Below, piece by piece: positions 32,961 to 46,924 of a stretch of DNA of 64,000 nt (positions within the stretch are counted from its first letter, which is position 1; each line of letters opens with the position of its first letter). The DNA comes from Macrotrachela quadricornifera. Taxonomy: Eukaryota; Rotifera; Eurotatoria; Philodinida; Philodinidae. The notes beneath the pieces are model-generated. The model was not told the DNA's origin, did no database searches, and saw only the letters and a program-made list of their open reading frames with translations. Both the position numbers and the translations under genes were made by a program. Where the stretch lies: contig JAJEKB010021308.1 of assembly GCA_022393335.1 (NCBI GenBank), forward strand, positions 20,206 to 84,205, given 5' to 3'.

Positions 32961-35900
32961 TCACATAATTGAACAGTCTGTTGTATTAATTGATGTTTCA
33001 TTTTCTGTTTCTAAAATCTTATGCTCTTGAAATTCGAACGATGAAGATTCTTGTTGACTATACGATTCTTTTTCTACTGATAAATGATGTTCATTGATAA
33101 GACTAGGAATTTTCAATGTCGGCGGAGGTATTTCATTATTTGCAACTAGACAAACGAAGAAGAAAGAACTAATGATATTGAAAGAGATATTCATACTTCG
33201 TTGATTAAGTTTCGTTAATGCTTTTATAATATCATTATTTTCTTCAACTTGCGGACGCGTATAACTACCTGCAAGTAAATCATTAATAATAACAACACGT
33301 GCTTGTTTTTGATGTTCTTCACAAAGCCATAAAATTTTTCCTGATGGTATACGACATTGTTTAAGACGAGAATATTTATTATCTATATCAAAATCCATTA
33401 TATATCGACGTAAATATCCATAAGAATCTTTTACTTCCATATTCATAGTATTTGCAATCTAAAAACAAACCGAATTAAAACAGAATATTTTAATTAATAG
33501 AAAAATTTTACTTCATTAATTTTAATTAATTCATTTTCACCTTGATCAGTATTAAGAATTTCTAATTGTAAATTACTATGTTTAAGAACAAGCATAATTC
33601 TTGATAGATAAGATGCACTATTTTGTAATATAATTTTTTCATTTATTTCAAATGAATAACCAGATGGATGCCAATTTTCTTCATTTTCACAAAGTATACG
33701 TATACATAATAATTTAACTTTGTCCTTTTTATTATTATTATTATTTGTTATAATTGAATCAATTTTTTCATCTTGTTGGACATCTATTTTAATACGTGAT
33801 AATTCTTGTGCTGATTTTTCTTTTTCATCCATAAAATCAAGTGCAAATAAACGTGGATATGCACGAGTATTCATTGTATCAGCAAAACCACAAGTTACAC
33901 GAAGAAATTTACGTTGTGTTAATTCAAATAATTCCTAATGAAGATAAATTAATAAATACTATTTCGAAATATTAAATTTTAACCTGATAAGCAGCTGTTG
34001 TTTGTTCTTCATTAATTATTGGTTGTCGAGCTAAACTAGATCGTTTAGGTAAATAAGTTTGAATATGATTATAAAGTTCTTCAAAAGCATTTGAATTTTC
34101 AAATTGAAAATTTATTCGTGGACATTTAAGACTACACAATCCAATTTCTGTTTGTTGCCATTCATCACCAATCCCGCATATAGCTAATATAACAGGAAGT
34201 CGTAATGTTGTCTTAGCAAATAAAAATTCATTAAGACAAACTTCACTTTGAGTATATTCATCTGATACACAAGCTATACAAATTTTTGTATTTTTTAAAC
34301 CCTTTAATTAACAAAAATAAATAAATTTCGATGAAAATAAAATATGTAGTTATTATATACTTGAACAATATCATGACGTACACCTAGTTTTCCTATACGA
34401 TTTATATCTATCCAAACACTCATTCCACGTGATTCAAGATAATCCTATAGAATAAAAATAATTATCATTTTATCAAGAAATAAAAAATACTTTTATAGCT
34501 CGAGGATCGGCCCAACCAATAGATGTACTAGTTGGTTTTGTACCTAAACAAAGAAAAATAAATACAGTCGAGTTCACTTATAAGAGCTCCCGATAAAGGA
34601 CCCGTTTGCGATTTTAGTTCGCATATTTTATGTTGACAAGAAACAATTTTTGCACTGTTTTACATATACTTTAGATAAACGAGCGGATCGGATATTTCTC
34701 ATTAAAAAGCGATTGAACGGTTAGTAATCTTTCCTAATATGTTTCAACATCAAAAATGAATATTGTTTAAATACCTTTACTAACAGCATCATGTGAATTG
34801 GTCCAACAATAACTTAAAAAAACATCTGTTGGTAAATCTTTTACTTGTTGACTTTTATCTTTTTCATCTTCAATTAAATGAATTAATTCATTTATTCGAT
34901 TTTCATATCTTTTTGGTTGTTGCATATTTACATAAAGTTTATCTGATAATGCAATACCAATATCAGTTTCTTTCCATTTCGAATCTTTTCCAAATAAAAT
35001 TGGAATAATTGGTTTACGAAGAATATTAATTATTGTTTGAAAAGCATCATATAAATTTTTATTATCTGAATTTTCTATTAATTCATTTGATATACCAAAT
35101 GCAATACATTTTGCTTCTTTAATAAGAAAATAATGATCTTGAATTCGAAAATCTTTCATTGATTCTGGTGTCCAAATTTTTAAACCACGTTCTTTAATTT
35201 AAAAAAGAAAAATCTAAATCAATATTATCTTTTAAATCTTACTTGTTAAATCTTCTACAATCTTTTTTGGATTAATTTTACTTCCAATTTCAAATTCAGT
35301 TGGAATATGTTCTGATGGATAAATAAATACAAGATCAATTGATGACATATTTTGTTTATAAGATTTAAGATCACGTAAAGAATATTTTAAATGTATATCA
35401 TAATTACTTTTACTATCCGGTGGAATAAGTGATTGTACTAAAAAACGAAAATAAATATTCACTCTCTTAAAAAATTCCTACAATCAGTAATAGATGCTAA
35501 ATGAAAAAATCGTTGACATTGAAGTGATGGTGATTTAAGTTCAATTGCACGATGAATAAGTGATGAAGAAAATTGCCAAGGTTCATTTGTACGCTAACAC
35601 AAAACAAAAAACAGCCCATTTCTTATTATAATTAATTATATAAAATAAATACTTGTTCAATACAATCTGGACATGGAAAAGAAATATCATAATTAACACC
35701 AAAAAATGATTCATTAATAAGACATTCAAATACTTCATGAATTAAAAAAAGTATATTATCTGGTCGAATACCTTGAATTTTAATAAGAATATGTCGATCT
35801 AGAATACAAAAGAAAATAATTTTAAATAGATAGATATTAAAATTTGAAAAATGCACCATCTGTACGAATAATAAGAGCTCGATGATTATTTTTTACTAAT

Positions 35901-38900
35901 AATGATCCATAACGCCATATTGTTGATTCATCAGAAAATTGAAAAAGACGAACTTGTGCTCGATTAAATAAACCAGCTATATGAATATCAAAAACTATAT
36001 AAATCGAAATAAAATTAAAAAAGGTACCTGGTAAATAATTAAATGTATAAATAATTTTCATTTGTCGTATATCTTTTTGTTCAATATTATCATCCCATGT
36101 ATACTATAAATATAAAATAAAATTGGTATTTTATAAATTAAAAGTAAAAAAAACAAACCTTCGGTTCTTCTTTTGGTAATAAACATGGTACTAAATTCAT
36201 ATTTTTATTTAATGTTGGAAATGTTAAATCAAATACTTCTGTTAATTTTAACATCCAAGAATGTAAATTTTTATCATAATCTTTCCAAATAATATCTATA
36301 TCAGAATGATATAAACGTCCATTTTTAACTGGATTATTTTTTATACTAACAATACATGACATTACATTAACAATCCATTGTGGATTAATAACAACATAAG
36401 TTTTTAATTGTTCAGATGAAAAATATTGTAATGAACCTAAATCATGTAAAAATTGTATTGCTTGAACAGTTTCATTTGAATCAAATATTCCAATATTATT
36501 AGCTATATTTACTATTTCATTATATTTTAATATATCACCTTTTGATTGAGATATTATTTGTTCAAAATTAAGCCAAACTTTTGGTATTTGTTCATCCATA
36601 TAAGGTAATGATAATGTTGTTTTAATAAGATTAACTTTTAATTCATCTATATTATCACCTGTATATGTACTAACATTAAAAAATGCAATTATTTGTGGAT
36701 AACGTCGTTTAAAATCATCTTCACGTAAATCCGAACGTGATACTTGATCATAATGTGTACCAATAACAAATATAGGTGCATTTGGTGCATGACAACATAT
36801 TGATGATAACCAAAAATCTAGACCAGCATGTTCAGCTCCAAGACGAATATTCCATACAAGAATATAAACAGCTTTTTTTGCCAAAAAGAACTTTAATTTA
36901 AAATATTTTCATATTAGATCAAAACAAAACAAATACTGTTCTTTTTCAAAAAGCAATGGGTATAGCTGTTTCAGAGATGTCTATCGCGCCGCGACCGCGA
37001 CCGCGGTGGGCGGCGCGGCAGCGGCAGGTTTTTTTTTTAGATTATCGCGGCGCGGCACATCACTCATAATGGCGCCGCGGCAGTGGCACGGCAGAGGCTT
37101 TTCATGTTTTTAGCCACCGCGGCAGCGACGCGGCTCGATTTTTTTGCAGAAATTTTATCTGTAATTCTAAAAAATAGCCAGCCTCAGATCTGAAATTAAA
37201 CTCCAAAAAGTGACATTTGTTCTTCATGTAGTGACAGTAGTAGTGCTGTAACCTTTTCTTCAAATATTGCTGCGACAGCGGCAACGTTCTTAGTATGTCG
37301 ATGTGCAGAAGCACCGTGGCAACATGTATTTTATATAATACCGCGGCGTAGCAGCTTACGATTTTATATCACAGCGGCGCGGCACCCTTCGATTTTGGAC
37401 CACGGCGGCGCGGCTCCAGCAGCTGCAAAAGACCGCGTCGCGGTAGCGGCAGATTTTCAGCCGCGATGGACATCTCTGAGCTGTTTGATAAATAAATCAA
37501 ATACAACAAACGATAGAGATTTCAAGATTACATATGTGAATTAGTCGAAAAACAGCTTCACCTATTGCTTTCTGAAAAAAAAACATTCGTATATATTACT
37601 TGATGAGTATGATAATAAACTGATTGTCCTGCAAAATCCCAAACACTAAATTCAAGGAAATTATCATTTTTATCCAATGGAACTTTCCATTTGATAATAT
37701 CAATTCCATCTGTAATTGTTGGTGGTGTTGGAGAATTTGAATGAATAAGAGCATGTACTAAACTTGTTTTACCAGCTCCACCAAGTCCAACTAACATAAG
37801 TTTAGTTCTTTTACATGGTGTTGAACCACTAATTAATCTTCGTAAATATGCCATTGTTTGTGTATGACCACGACGTGTTATTTCAATAGGTGGAGTTTTT
37901 AATGATATACAAGCAGTTAAATTAAGTTCTCGAAGTGGTAATAAACCAACTTGTGCACTTAATGTTTCAAGTTCAATACAATAATTTAAATTAAATATAA
38001 TTAATGATTTTAAATATTTAATATCATCTGGTATATATTTAATTCCTTGATATTCAAGTGTTAATTCAGTTAAATTTTCAAGTGTAAATATAACTAATGG
38101 AATTCCTGATAAATGATTTTCATTTAATATATTTAATTCATTATTCATTGGTCTTAATCGTGATATATAACGATAAATATGAGCATTAATTAAATTTATT
38201 TCGGAATATGATAATATACCATTTGTATCTTCATCATACATATGATAAATATCAATTAATTGTTGTTTATTAATAAATGGAATAAAATTTTTTTCAAATG
38301 ATTCATATTTAACAACATCATTTATATTTATTCCATCTGGACTCCACCAAGGAACACCATTTAATATTAATTTAGTTAATTTATTATTTTTATTCAATGT
38401 TTGTGGTAATGTTATTAGAATATTATCTTTTATTATTAATGTTTTTAATTCCGATGAAAATTTCATATTTGAATTAAATTTAATTAATCGACCAAGTTTA
38501 TCTAATTCAATATATTGTAAATATTTTGATGAAAATATATTTAATGGAAGAGATTCAAATGGATTATTTATTATTTTAATATACATTAAATTATTTAAAT
38601 ATTGAAAATTCATATTTATTATTTCAAGTGAATTATTTTCAATTGATAGATAATTAAGATTTTTAAGTTTATTTATATATTTAATATTTAATTGAAATTT
38701 TTCAATAATTAGATTTTTAATATCAATTATTTCTAAATGATTAAATTTTAAAAAAAATTCATCATTTAATACTAAAGGATTTTTAATAATAAAATTTATA
38801 TCTTCATGATATAATTCAAAATAAAATATAGATGATGAATAATTTTGAATTATTTCAAAACGTTTTTTTAATGATATATTATTTCTTTCATCTCGACGAA

Positions 38901-41900
38901 ATAAAGAACAATAATAACATTGACCATATTTACCAAATTTATTTAATATATTTGAATAATTAATTATTATTATTGAATTAAGATTAGTTTTTAAATTAAG
39001 AGATAAATCTTGATCAATATAACATGTATAAAACAAATTTTGATTTATTTCAATTTGTTCATTTAATAGATTTTTAGTATAAAAATTTTTTAAATTAAAA
39101 CATGTTATATAAGCACTTAAATCAAGCCAACGTCGAATATGATATTCAATAAAAGATTTATTCAATGAATTATTATTATCGAAAATTAATTTTGATGTGG
39201 AAGGTGCTATTGGACGTTTCTGAAAAATAAAACAAGTAAGACTCGCTCAGCTCTTTCTCGTAGAAATGATGTTTTTGAAACTATCAGCAAATCATTTGTT
39301 TTGTTAAATTAATAATAACATCAGATACACACCGACCACTCATGATCACTTTTTGGTCAACTTTCATAGAAAAACATTAACAATTTAACAGTTCAAAATT
39401 AATTGGTAACTAATTAATAAAACCTAACCTTAAATTTTAATTCTCTATTATCGATTATCTCTACCAAACACCGAAATAAACCGAACTGAACCACTAAAGT
39501 TCGAATTGAGTAATAGCCAAAAGGCTATCTATCTCGTTCTGTGACGAATTATAATATTCTATCCGTCACGGCATATGATGCTTTCTTAGCCTGTCGATCA
39601 CCGTCTATGGCGGGAGTCTTACTAAAATGTCTGTCACGGTCTGTGGAAAGAAGGCCGGGAGGGAGGAGTGCGAATTTCTACCTCTAAACACTTCAAGTTC
39701 AGTTCGATTGAGTTAGACTCGAACCGAACTAGTTCGGTTCGTTTTCGATCTTTGGTCTCTACTTGAATTTTATAGAAGAAAGTTGATAATTAGTCAAAAC
39801 TAACCTCAAATTCGAATTCCCTTCAGTCAACTTTTATAGAAAATGAATCCTTATATCTTCACGTTATTCTTGGAGCAAGCACACGATTTATCTCTGTTAG
39901 ACTTTATTCTACGGTAAAAAAAGAAAATAAATTTACTTGATTTCGAGCAAGATCAATAGCAGTTAACATGCATAATGTAATTAATGATATATTAAGATTA
40001 GTTTTCTCTATTCGAACACCTTCGGTATCTAATAAATGACTACCAGATATAATAGTTGTTGAATCATATGGAGAAAGACCTAATTAATAAAAAAAAATGA
40101 GTAAAATATTTTGAAATTTGAATTTTTCTACTTCGATGATTGCATGTTATATGAAGAACAAAATTTTGAAAATATTTCAAAGATGGATATGTTAATATTG
40201 ATGTATGAAAAGGTGTTGGTAATAAAACAGCACCTGGACTTGTTATTGATGTTGGATTAATTGCTTCTATATGATGTTCATAAAGTATTTTATTAACAAT
40301 TTCATTTTGAATAAATGTATTCATTTTATGATATTTAACTCGTACATTATATAAATGATAACATGAAAGACAAGTAAATTGAGATTTTGTTATACTATGA
40401 GGAAAATATTCTGCAGTCATACCTTCTTTTTGATTCTAAATAATTCAAATATTGATTTTTATTTTTAAAATGTTAATTTTTTTTTTTCATACATCATTAA
40501 AACATTCAAATGGTACTGGTTCTTGATTTTCTTCTGTTAAATAATTTCTCCAACTAAATGAACGATTATAAACTAGAATTATATAAAAATAATAAATAAT
40601 AATTAAATAAAATAATATTTACATTTTGGTTCATCAAAACGAGTAAATGTCATATGTGGATTATATTTATTTTTATATAAAACATGTTGAATATATTGCC
40701 AATAACCACATGGATGAAGATCAGAATTATCTCTTTCAACTGTATAATCATATATTGATGAACATCCATCAAAATTAATTCGTATACGATTATCATCATA
40801 AATTTCAACTAAAAGAAGAAAAGAAAAAGACAAATATATATTCTCCTATGAATGAATAAATAAATTTACTTATATTAGCTATTCCTAATATATTTGGACG
40901 TTTTCGATCTTTAGCTTCAAGACGCATACCAACTTTCCATGGATTAGGGTTTGAATTTGATATAGGTGTATTGACAATTGCTTTATCCTAAATAATAATA
41001 TATTTTTAAGAAAGAGAGGACCGAGAATCTGATCAAAATAAAAATTTTTCATTTTATATCATCATCTAAAACGTTGAAATCAAAATTTTTATCATATTTG
41101 CTTGAATTATTGAGATGTTTGATAAAAATGGTACTTGTTTGTTATCATCCCGCAATAATTAAGGATAAGGCAAGTCCAGTCTCACATTCGCAATTGAGGG
41201 TGTAAGACTACGTTTATGCTCATTCTCAATTATTCAAGCAAATATGATAAAAATTTTAATTTTTCTCGTTTTAGATGATGAGATCAAATGAAAAGGTTCA
41301 ATCTTCTGTTTGATTCTCTCTTAATATTTCAAAAAACAAAAACAACAAACAAGTGCTGATTTATGATGATAAATAATCATAATAGTATCTCGTTCATAAG
41401 AAGACATTTGTGAACATTGAATAATTGGTTGAAATATTGTTTGAGTTGATTTTCGTTGAATTTTTTGACGAGACCATGGAATATTATTAATTAAAAATAC
41501 AAATTCAAATATATTCTATTAAAAAAATAAAAATAGATTTATTAAATCAATATAAAATAAAATAACTAAACCGGTTTATCAGTAAATAATATATCAATAC
41601 GTAATTGTAAACCATTATAAATATCTTGTAATTTTAATTCTTCATCAAATTCTTTAGATTGAATATTATATTCAAAAAAAATTTTTTCATCCTCGTCTAT
41701 ATTCAAATTATTCCTATAAATAATAAATAATAAAATATAATGACACAAAATATTCATTTTATAATTTACATTAAACATCCGATTTTAATAGATGATGATA
41801 ATATTATAGATTGTAATTGTTTTATATCTTTATTTATATTTAAAAATATTATTTCAAATGAATTATATCCATCTGGTCGTATACAATGTTTGCTTATATA

Positions 41901-44900
41901 AGAAAATAATGGTTCTTCAATTTCGGTCGTATGAAGTAGGGCAAACGTGCTAGCAAAAGAAATAGTGTTAACTTCACATTAAGAAAGTTAAATAATCAGA
42001 AATAATTCATAGTTTATCTATATTTGTCCACTCCTAGATATACCAATGTTACACTCATCTCTTTGCCAAGCCTTCAATATTAATTTTTAGCATATTCAAG
42101 CATCTCACAGATGATTAATTAGAGTGATGGACTCGACTTAGGCTCACTTCGTGCGACCTTGAATTTCATATACTAATAAACTTGATTCATCTTTTATTTG
42201 ATCGATTTTCTTTCCTATTTGTGCTGCGTATCGCTCAGGTGATAATATTCTACATGCATCCTATTAAAAAACAAAAAAAAAAAAATCAGAATAAACAATT
42301 TGAAGAAAAAAAAATTTGTTTTTTACATAAAGAGATTTACTTGCTGTAGGAGAAAGACCACATACAGAACAAGTTGAAGTAAGATTAGGTGTAGGTGAAT
42401 AATGATAAAGTGATAAATGTTTCCATTGATTATGCATTAATTCATTACCTTTATTATAAAACAAAAGAATATGTCTATATAAGATCAACTTTTTCGACCC
42501 AATTAGAAAGATGTTTTTTTGACCTCTGGAGTGAAAGTTTCGAAAAATTTTTTCTTTAATGATATTATTTGTTTTACTTACCATTCATTCCTTCAAAATC
42601 ATTAGAAAAATTCTTATTTTTTTGTTCAATCTAAATATAAATGAACAAAGTTTTTTAGCTAATAAAAATTTGTTTGATGAAATACTTTGAATGCATAATT
42701 ATGTTTAAATAAAAAAGACCAAATAATAACATAATATTCTCTAATAACATATTGAAATGATTCATTTATTATATCTAATCGATCTTCTGATATATTCAAA
42801 TTAAGTGTTCGAAAAGTAATACTAATATCTTAAGAAAATATATAGATTAGAAAAATAATTTATTTAAGAAATAAAATGAAATAATACCTGGATATTGATT
42901 AATATATGAATGATATTGAATTAATATTTCTATAGATCCTTCTTGAATAAGTAAAAAATATTTTGAAACAAGTAACAATTTTTGACATGGAAATAATTTA
43001 TAAAGATAAAATAGAATCGATTCATCACATGGATGTAACAAATGAAAATAAATATTTGATTCATATTCATTTATTGGCCAATTATCTGACCAAATTCTAT
43101 TCTAAAATCAAAAGAAAATTTTTATCCTAGTTGTTTAATTTTATTTTTCTAATTCTGAAAAGTCAAGTGAGTCAAATTTGGAGGTGATCTATTATTTCCT
43201 AAAATAGTTATTCTCAAAGTTCGGTAGAGTCAAAGGAAGAAAGCCTACCAAGACTTGCTTTCGAAAAACAGTATAAATCAAGAAAGTCAAGCCGCTGAGC
43301 ATTATAACACAATATTCCACAAGCAAATAACGTCGCAAAAATACTTGCTCATCTGTGAACTTTATGATGCAAAAAAATTATCGTAATTCAATTTAAAATA
43401 GTATAGAAAATTAGGAATCTCTATTTCGAAATCCTACCATTCCGTATGTTAAAAACTCGACGCAAGGAACACGTCTGATCAAGCGCGTATTTTTACCAGA
43501 TACTCCTGGATATATCAGTAGTATGGAACTCGTTAATTAGATTAGACTATTTAACTTTTCTTTCAACTATTACTATATGATAGATTACAGATGCTACTAC
43601 AGGATGCTGGAAGTAATCTACGGAGGAAAGATGCTGTCCGTTGCATTTGGAAGCAACCTACAGATAGCGGTTTTTTGACAACCTCACCCATACGCCTTTA
43701 CCCTCAACATTATGTGTATTAGCTCTAGCATCCTGCAGAAAGCATCCTGTAGCTAGCGTCTTTAATCTTCCATGTATCAATAGTTAAACACTCGTATAGT
43801 TGAATATTGGAATATCTGAATGGTTGAATATTCGAATTTGAAAACTGAATAGTTAAAGCGTCTTTTCGGCTTTTACATGTATGGGATATATATTCTAACT
43901 ATAGTAGTAGTGTCTACTAATGAAATCTTCCCTAGGCTATTTTAGACAGAGATGTCCATCGCGGCAGAGTTTTTACAAAAACCATCGCGGCGCGGCAGCG
44001 GCGCGGTAGCAATTTTAATAATACCGTCGCGGCGCGGTGCGGCAGCGGTTAATTTTTTAACGACGCGTCGCGGCAGCTTTTCTAGAAAAAAATTTGAAAA
44101 ACTCATGAATTTACAGATAATCTTGACATTGATGTCTGCTGCACTATACGACTTGACGAACCTGAGCGATTAGCGACAGTAGCTCTAGTTTAAACTAGTC
44201 ACAGCCTTGAAAATCGAGAGATTTTTAAAAATACCATCGCGGCAGCGGCGCGGTAGCGGCAAGCTTTTTTAGTGTCACGTCGCGGCGCGGCGCGGCAGCG
44301 GTAAGCTTTTTTAACACCGCGTCGCGGCAGCGGCGCGGTAGCTCTTTTTTGACTATCATCGCGTCGCGGCAGCGGCGCGGTAGCTTTTTGTTGATTATCG
44401 TCGCGGCGCGGCAGCGGCAGACTCTCAGCCGCGATGGACATCTCTGATTTTAGATGATGCCCAAAAAATCGAGATCTCTGACAAAAATTCGGTTTTAGAC
44501 ATACGCGCTAGATCTTGAAAGAAAACTAAGGTGATATTCGGAATCAGTGTGTTAAACTACATCGAACGATATGTAGCTTAAGATATTTTTCAAAAAGAAA
44601 ATTTTTTTTCGAATAAAAATGGTTGTGAATCTCCTCAGCCTTTTTATCGAGGAAAAAAATTCTTAAAAAGTCTTTAATTTTCCTACAAAACAGTTTTCTC
44701 AGTGGTATCCTGTCATTTTTAGCCAAATGAAAGGCATTTCTAAGCAAAACAAGACGACATTTTTCGTGATCTGACCTGAGTCGAACACTACTCCCTATTG
44801 TGTTTTGAACTCACTACTTTCATTAGAGTAAATTATATGATTAAAATCGATATTTACTAAAGGAATAGGTGGTTCGAATGATATAGAATTAAAAAGAATA

Positions 44901-46924
44901 AAAATTTTATTATCATTTTGATTTTCTATTGATATTGGATATGCAATATTCCATGAATCAAATAATGAATGAATAAAATCTATCTAAAATTAAATTAAAA
45001 TAAAATAAAATAAAATATAATAAATATGATAAAATACTTCATTTTCATTAATTTTTAATTTATTTATTGTTATCATATGAATATTTGTACCGATAATATG
45101 TTTGAATCTTTCAAAAATATGTTGATTTTTTTGATTAATATTGAATATATAATTAATTGTATGACAAAACCATTCAATATCTGATATATAATATGATTTA
45201 TTATTAGATGTTAAACGTATATCGAGAAATTTATCCTTAAGAAAACAATAAAATATATATATTAATAATATGAAAAACTGTGTGTTATTTTTGATTTACA
45301 TTAATTAATTTATATGTAAAATAATTTTGTGCTATTTTTATTGAATTTTTTATAATTGGTTTAGGATTTTGTTCATTTACTTTTATAAGTAATTCATCAA
45401 TGAATTTCATTATTGATTCATTTATTTCAAATATTTTATTTTCATTTTCTTTAAAATTTTCGTTAAATGTATAGAAAATATTGGAATATTTAATTGCATC
45501 TTTTATTATATGATTAGATATTAATAATGGATCCTATAAAAAATAAAAACAGAAAAAGAAAATATTATTTATTATTAAATAAATTTTACATTTTGTTTAA
45601 AAATTAAACATTGATCTTTATTTAATTTCTTTTCTAAAATTTCACATTTTGTTTGAATATATAATAAACTACTCAAATAATGATTACGACGAAAATCATC
45701 ATTTTCTGAACTAAAAATAAAAAATACATGTTACTTATTACAAATTTTATATTTTATTTTATTTTATTTTACATATCTGTTTGGATTTGATCAATATATT
45801 GAGAATAAATATCATGAGTTAATTTAAAAATATTGTTTAATTCTAATTGAATATTTAAGAAAAATTCATCATTTATTTCATTATCATTATTAATAATCAA
45901 TCGAATTTGTTGATTTTGCTACAAATTAATAAATATTAAAAAATATATTTTTTTTTGTTTATTCATTTACCAATATTGAAAATGATGTATTTGTATCAAT
46001 TGAAAAAAAACATTTAAGTATATCATTAACATTTGAAACAACCAGATAAATTATTTGGGGATGAAAAGATGTATACAATTCTTTGAATAGTATATACTTG
46101 AAATATTAAAAGAAAACGAATATTATATTTTAATATATATATAGGCTAGAAAAATTTACATTAGCACATTCAAGAAATGCTATTTGACATTCATCATATG
46201 TTGATGATAAATAATTCAATAACATTGGAGAGTTTTCATTTGATTTTTTAATTTGATTTATTATCATATGTTGAGATGATAATATAGGATCATTTGGAGA
46301 ATTAACATGATAAATTAATATTTTTGTTATTGATGTTCTTATACCCTTGAAATATATATATATATGATATTATAAATAAAAAAAAGAAACAATAAAAGAT
46401 TATACTGTTCCAAAAACTTGTTCAAGTTTACTAATAGTATCATCTGTTAATTTATTTTTATTTTCTATTATATTATGAGCATTAGATATTAATTCGACTT
46501 TCTAAAAAATGATTAACTTATTAATTTTTTTTAGCAATTAATTTTATTTGACAATCTTACTAGATCTATTTGTCGTTCATTTTGTTTATTACAAATTTTT
46601 TGAATATAATACATAGAAAATGGTGTTACATTAGGACAAGCACAAAAATGAATTGATTTAAGACGAGGCCAATCAAATTTACTTAATTCATAAATATGAG
46701 CATCTGTTAATAACAAATTTGCATTACATTCAATTCTTTCAACTAAATCAGCATTTCGAAGAAAACATTTCTGGAAAAATAAGATTATTTTATTCTCTAT
46801 AGTCTTTATCATAACTTACTATAAAGGGTTTTATTGAACTTGATTGAAGTTCAGTTTGAAAAATTCTATTGATATTGTGATTAGTATTAACCATGTCTGA
46901 TAAAAAAGGTGCGAAGAATGAACC
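32961..46924 (-). CDS. Giant multi-exon MBT-LRR-Roc-COR-TIR-TIR (Roco-family) protein
   Basis: About 30 small exons with compatible phases and mostly ~50-60 bp GT-AG introns. N to C: a long Leu/Ile/Asn-rich helical region with no domain I recognise (46924 to about 41330); an MBT domain (40987-40500); a linker with CLSCYHLYN (40430-40127); leucine-rich repeats then the Roc GTPase (39219-37600 continuing 36890); COR (to about 35480); a degenerate TIR (35437-34860); a canonical TIR (34860-33984); and a 300-aa tail ending TGA at 32961. Roc-COR proteins are GTP-regulated scaffolds; the TIR keeps the Glu position used by NAD+-cleaving TIRs. MBT usually reads methyl-lysine, so the combination is unusual. 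The Roc-COR-TIR part is secure; the N-terminal limit is not. The first Met I see is in exon 46820-46924, but that exon has an acceptor, so more may lie upstream. Confidence 0.75.
33984..35437 (-). other. Two adjacent TIR domains of the Roco gene
   Basis: TIR 1 (35437-34860) keeps RGLKIW, KEAKCIAFGISNEL and KWKETDIG but lacks a FISY-type box 1 and has Asp (NLYDAF) where the catalytic Glu would be. TIR 2 (34860-33984) has DVFLSYCW, RGMSVWIDINRIG, and SDEYTQSEVCLNEF with the Glu in place, then WQQTEIG. TIR 1 is likely structural, while TIR 2 could be an NAD+ hydrolase. Confidence 0.7.
36159..36890 (-). other. Exon with second half of Roc and start of COR
   Basis: AVYILVWN, then the G4 motif THYD (about 36750), then COR sequence through QWIVNVMSC and PCLLPKEEPK. 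COR continues over four small exons to about 35482, including NRAQVRLFQFSDE and RALIIRTD blocks that resemble the COR-B half of other Roco proteins. Confidence 0.75.
36964..37486. mobile_element. GC-rich hAT-type MITE, copy 1 (Roco intron)
   Basis: Element 36972-37478 is flanked by AGCTGTTT on both sides. Ends CAGAGATGTC(T/C)ATCGCG and CGCGATGGACATCTCTG. The interior is full of GCGGCGCGGCAGCGGC-like repeats, very GC-rich against the AT-rich host. 8-bp duplication and CAGAG end fit hAT. It lies wholly within the intron after the Roc G3 motif. Confidence 0.88.
37600..39219 (-). other. Exon with leucine-rich repeats and the first half of the Roc GTPase
   Basis: Opens after a TTTTTCAG acceptor. 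LRR units with L-x-x-L-x-I/L-x-x-N spacing fill most of the exon. The Roc P-loop GLGGAGKTSL is at about 37763-37792 and the G3 motif DFAGQ at about 37624-37638. I place the donor after THQ at 37600 (GTAATA), so the next exon continues FFLAKKAVYILVWN, the usual Roco sequence after DxAGQ. The intron (36891-37599) is swollen by a hAT MITE. Confidence 0.75.
39220..39936. other. Expanded Roco intron with direct repeats
   Basis: About 717 bp. The motifs GTCAACTTT(C/T)ATAGAAAA and AAAACCTAACC(T)TAAATT recur near both ends in direct orientation. The centre has GAACCGAACTAGTTCGGTTC (a perfect palindrome at about 39722). Part (about 39590-39700) resembles 47905-47995. Likely an inserted element with unclear ends. 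Confidence 0.45.
40500..40987 (-). other. MBT domain exons of the Roco gene
   Basis: Exon 40870-40987 encodes NPWKVGMRLEAKDRKRPNIL, the conserved MBT start. Exon 40622-40808 encodes IRINFDG followed by YDY and HPCGYW, matching the MBT aromatic-cage strand and the HP(V/C)G(W/Y) end. The next exon begins FSWRNYL and contains PVPFECF, like the linker preceding a further MBT repeat. The caging aromatic residues look at least partly present. MBT domains normally bind mono- or dimethyl-lysine. Confidence 0.7.
41046..41293. mobile_element. Foldback MITE in a Roco intron
   Basis: Arms of about 75 bp: CATCATCTAAAACG and AAAATTTTTATCATATTTGC on the left, and their reverse complements on the right. It fills most of an intron that would otherwise be short. 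Target duplication not clear. Confidence 0.65.
43518..43885. mobile_element. MITE family 'GTAGT-ACTCG', copy 2 (Roco intron)
   Basis: Shares GGAGGAAAGATGCTGTCCGT, CAACATTATGTGTATTA and CATGTATCAATAGTT with the copy at 29681-30134, in the same order. It lacks most of the GGATGCTG repeats of copy 1. Confidence 0.65.
43939..44454. mobile_element. GC-rich hAT-type MITE, copy 2 (Roco intron)
   Basis: Element 43947-44446 (500 bp) is flanked by ATTTTAGA on both sides. Ends CAGAGATGTCCATCGCGGC and reverse complement. Arg/Ala-rich open frames inside it are by-products of the repeats. It shares an intron (about 43105-44850) with the MITE at 43518. Confidence 0.9.

Noticed and set aside
43952..44441. 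Open frames on both strands inside the hAT MITE (Arg/Ala/Gly-rich)
   Set aside because: They follow the GCGGC repeat and its period, and lie wholly within an element with inverted ends. The same applies to 47095-47574.
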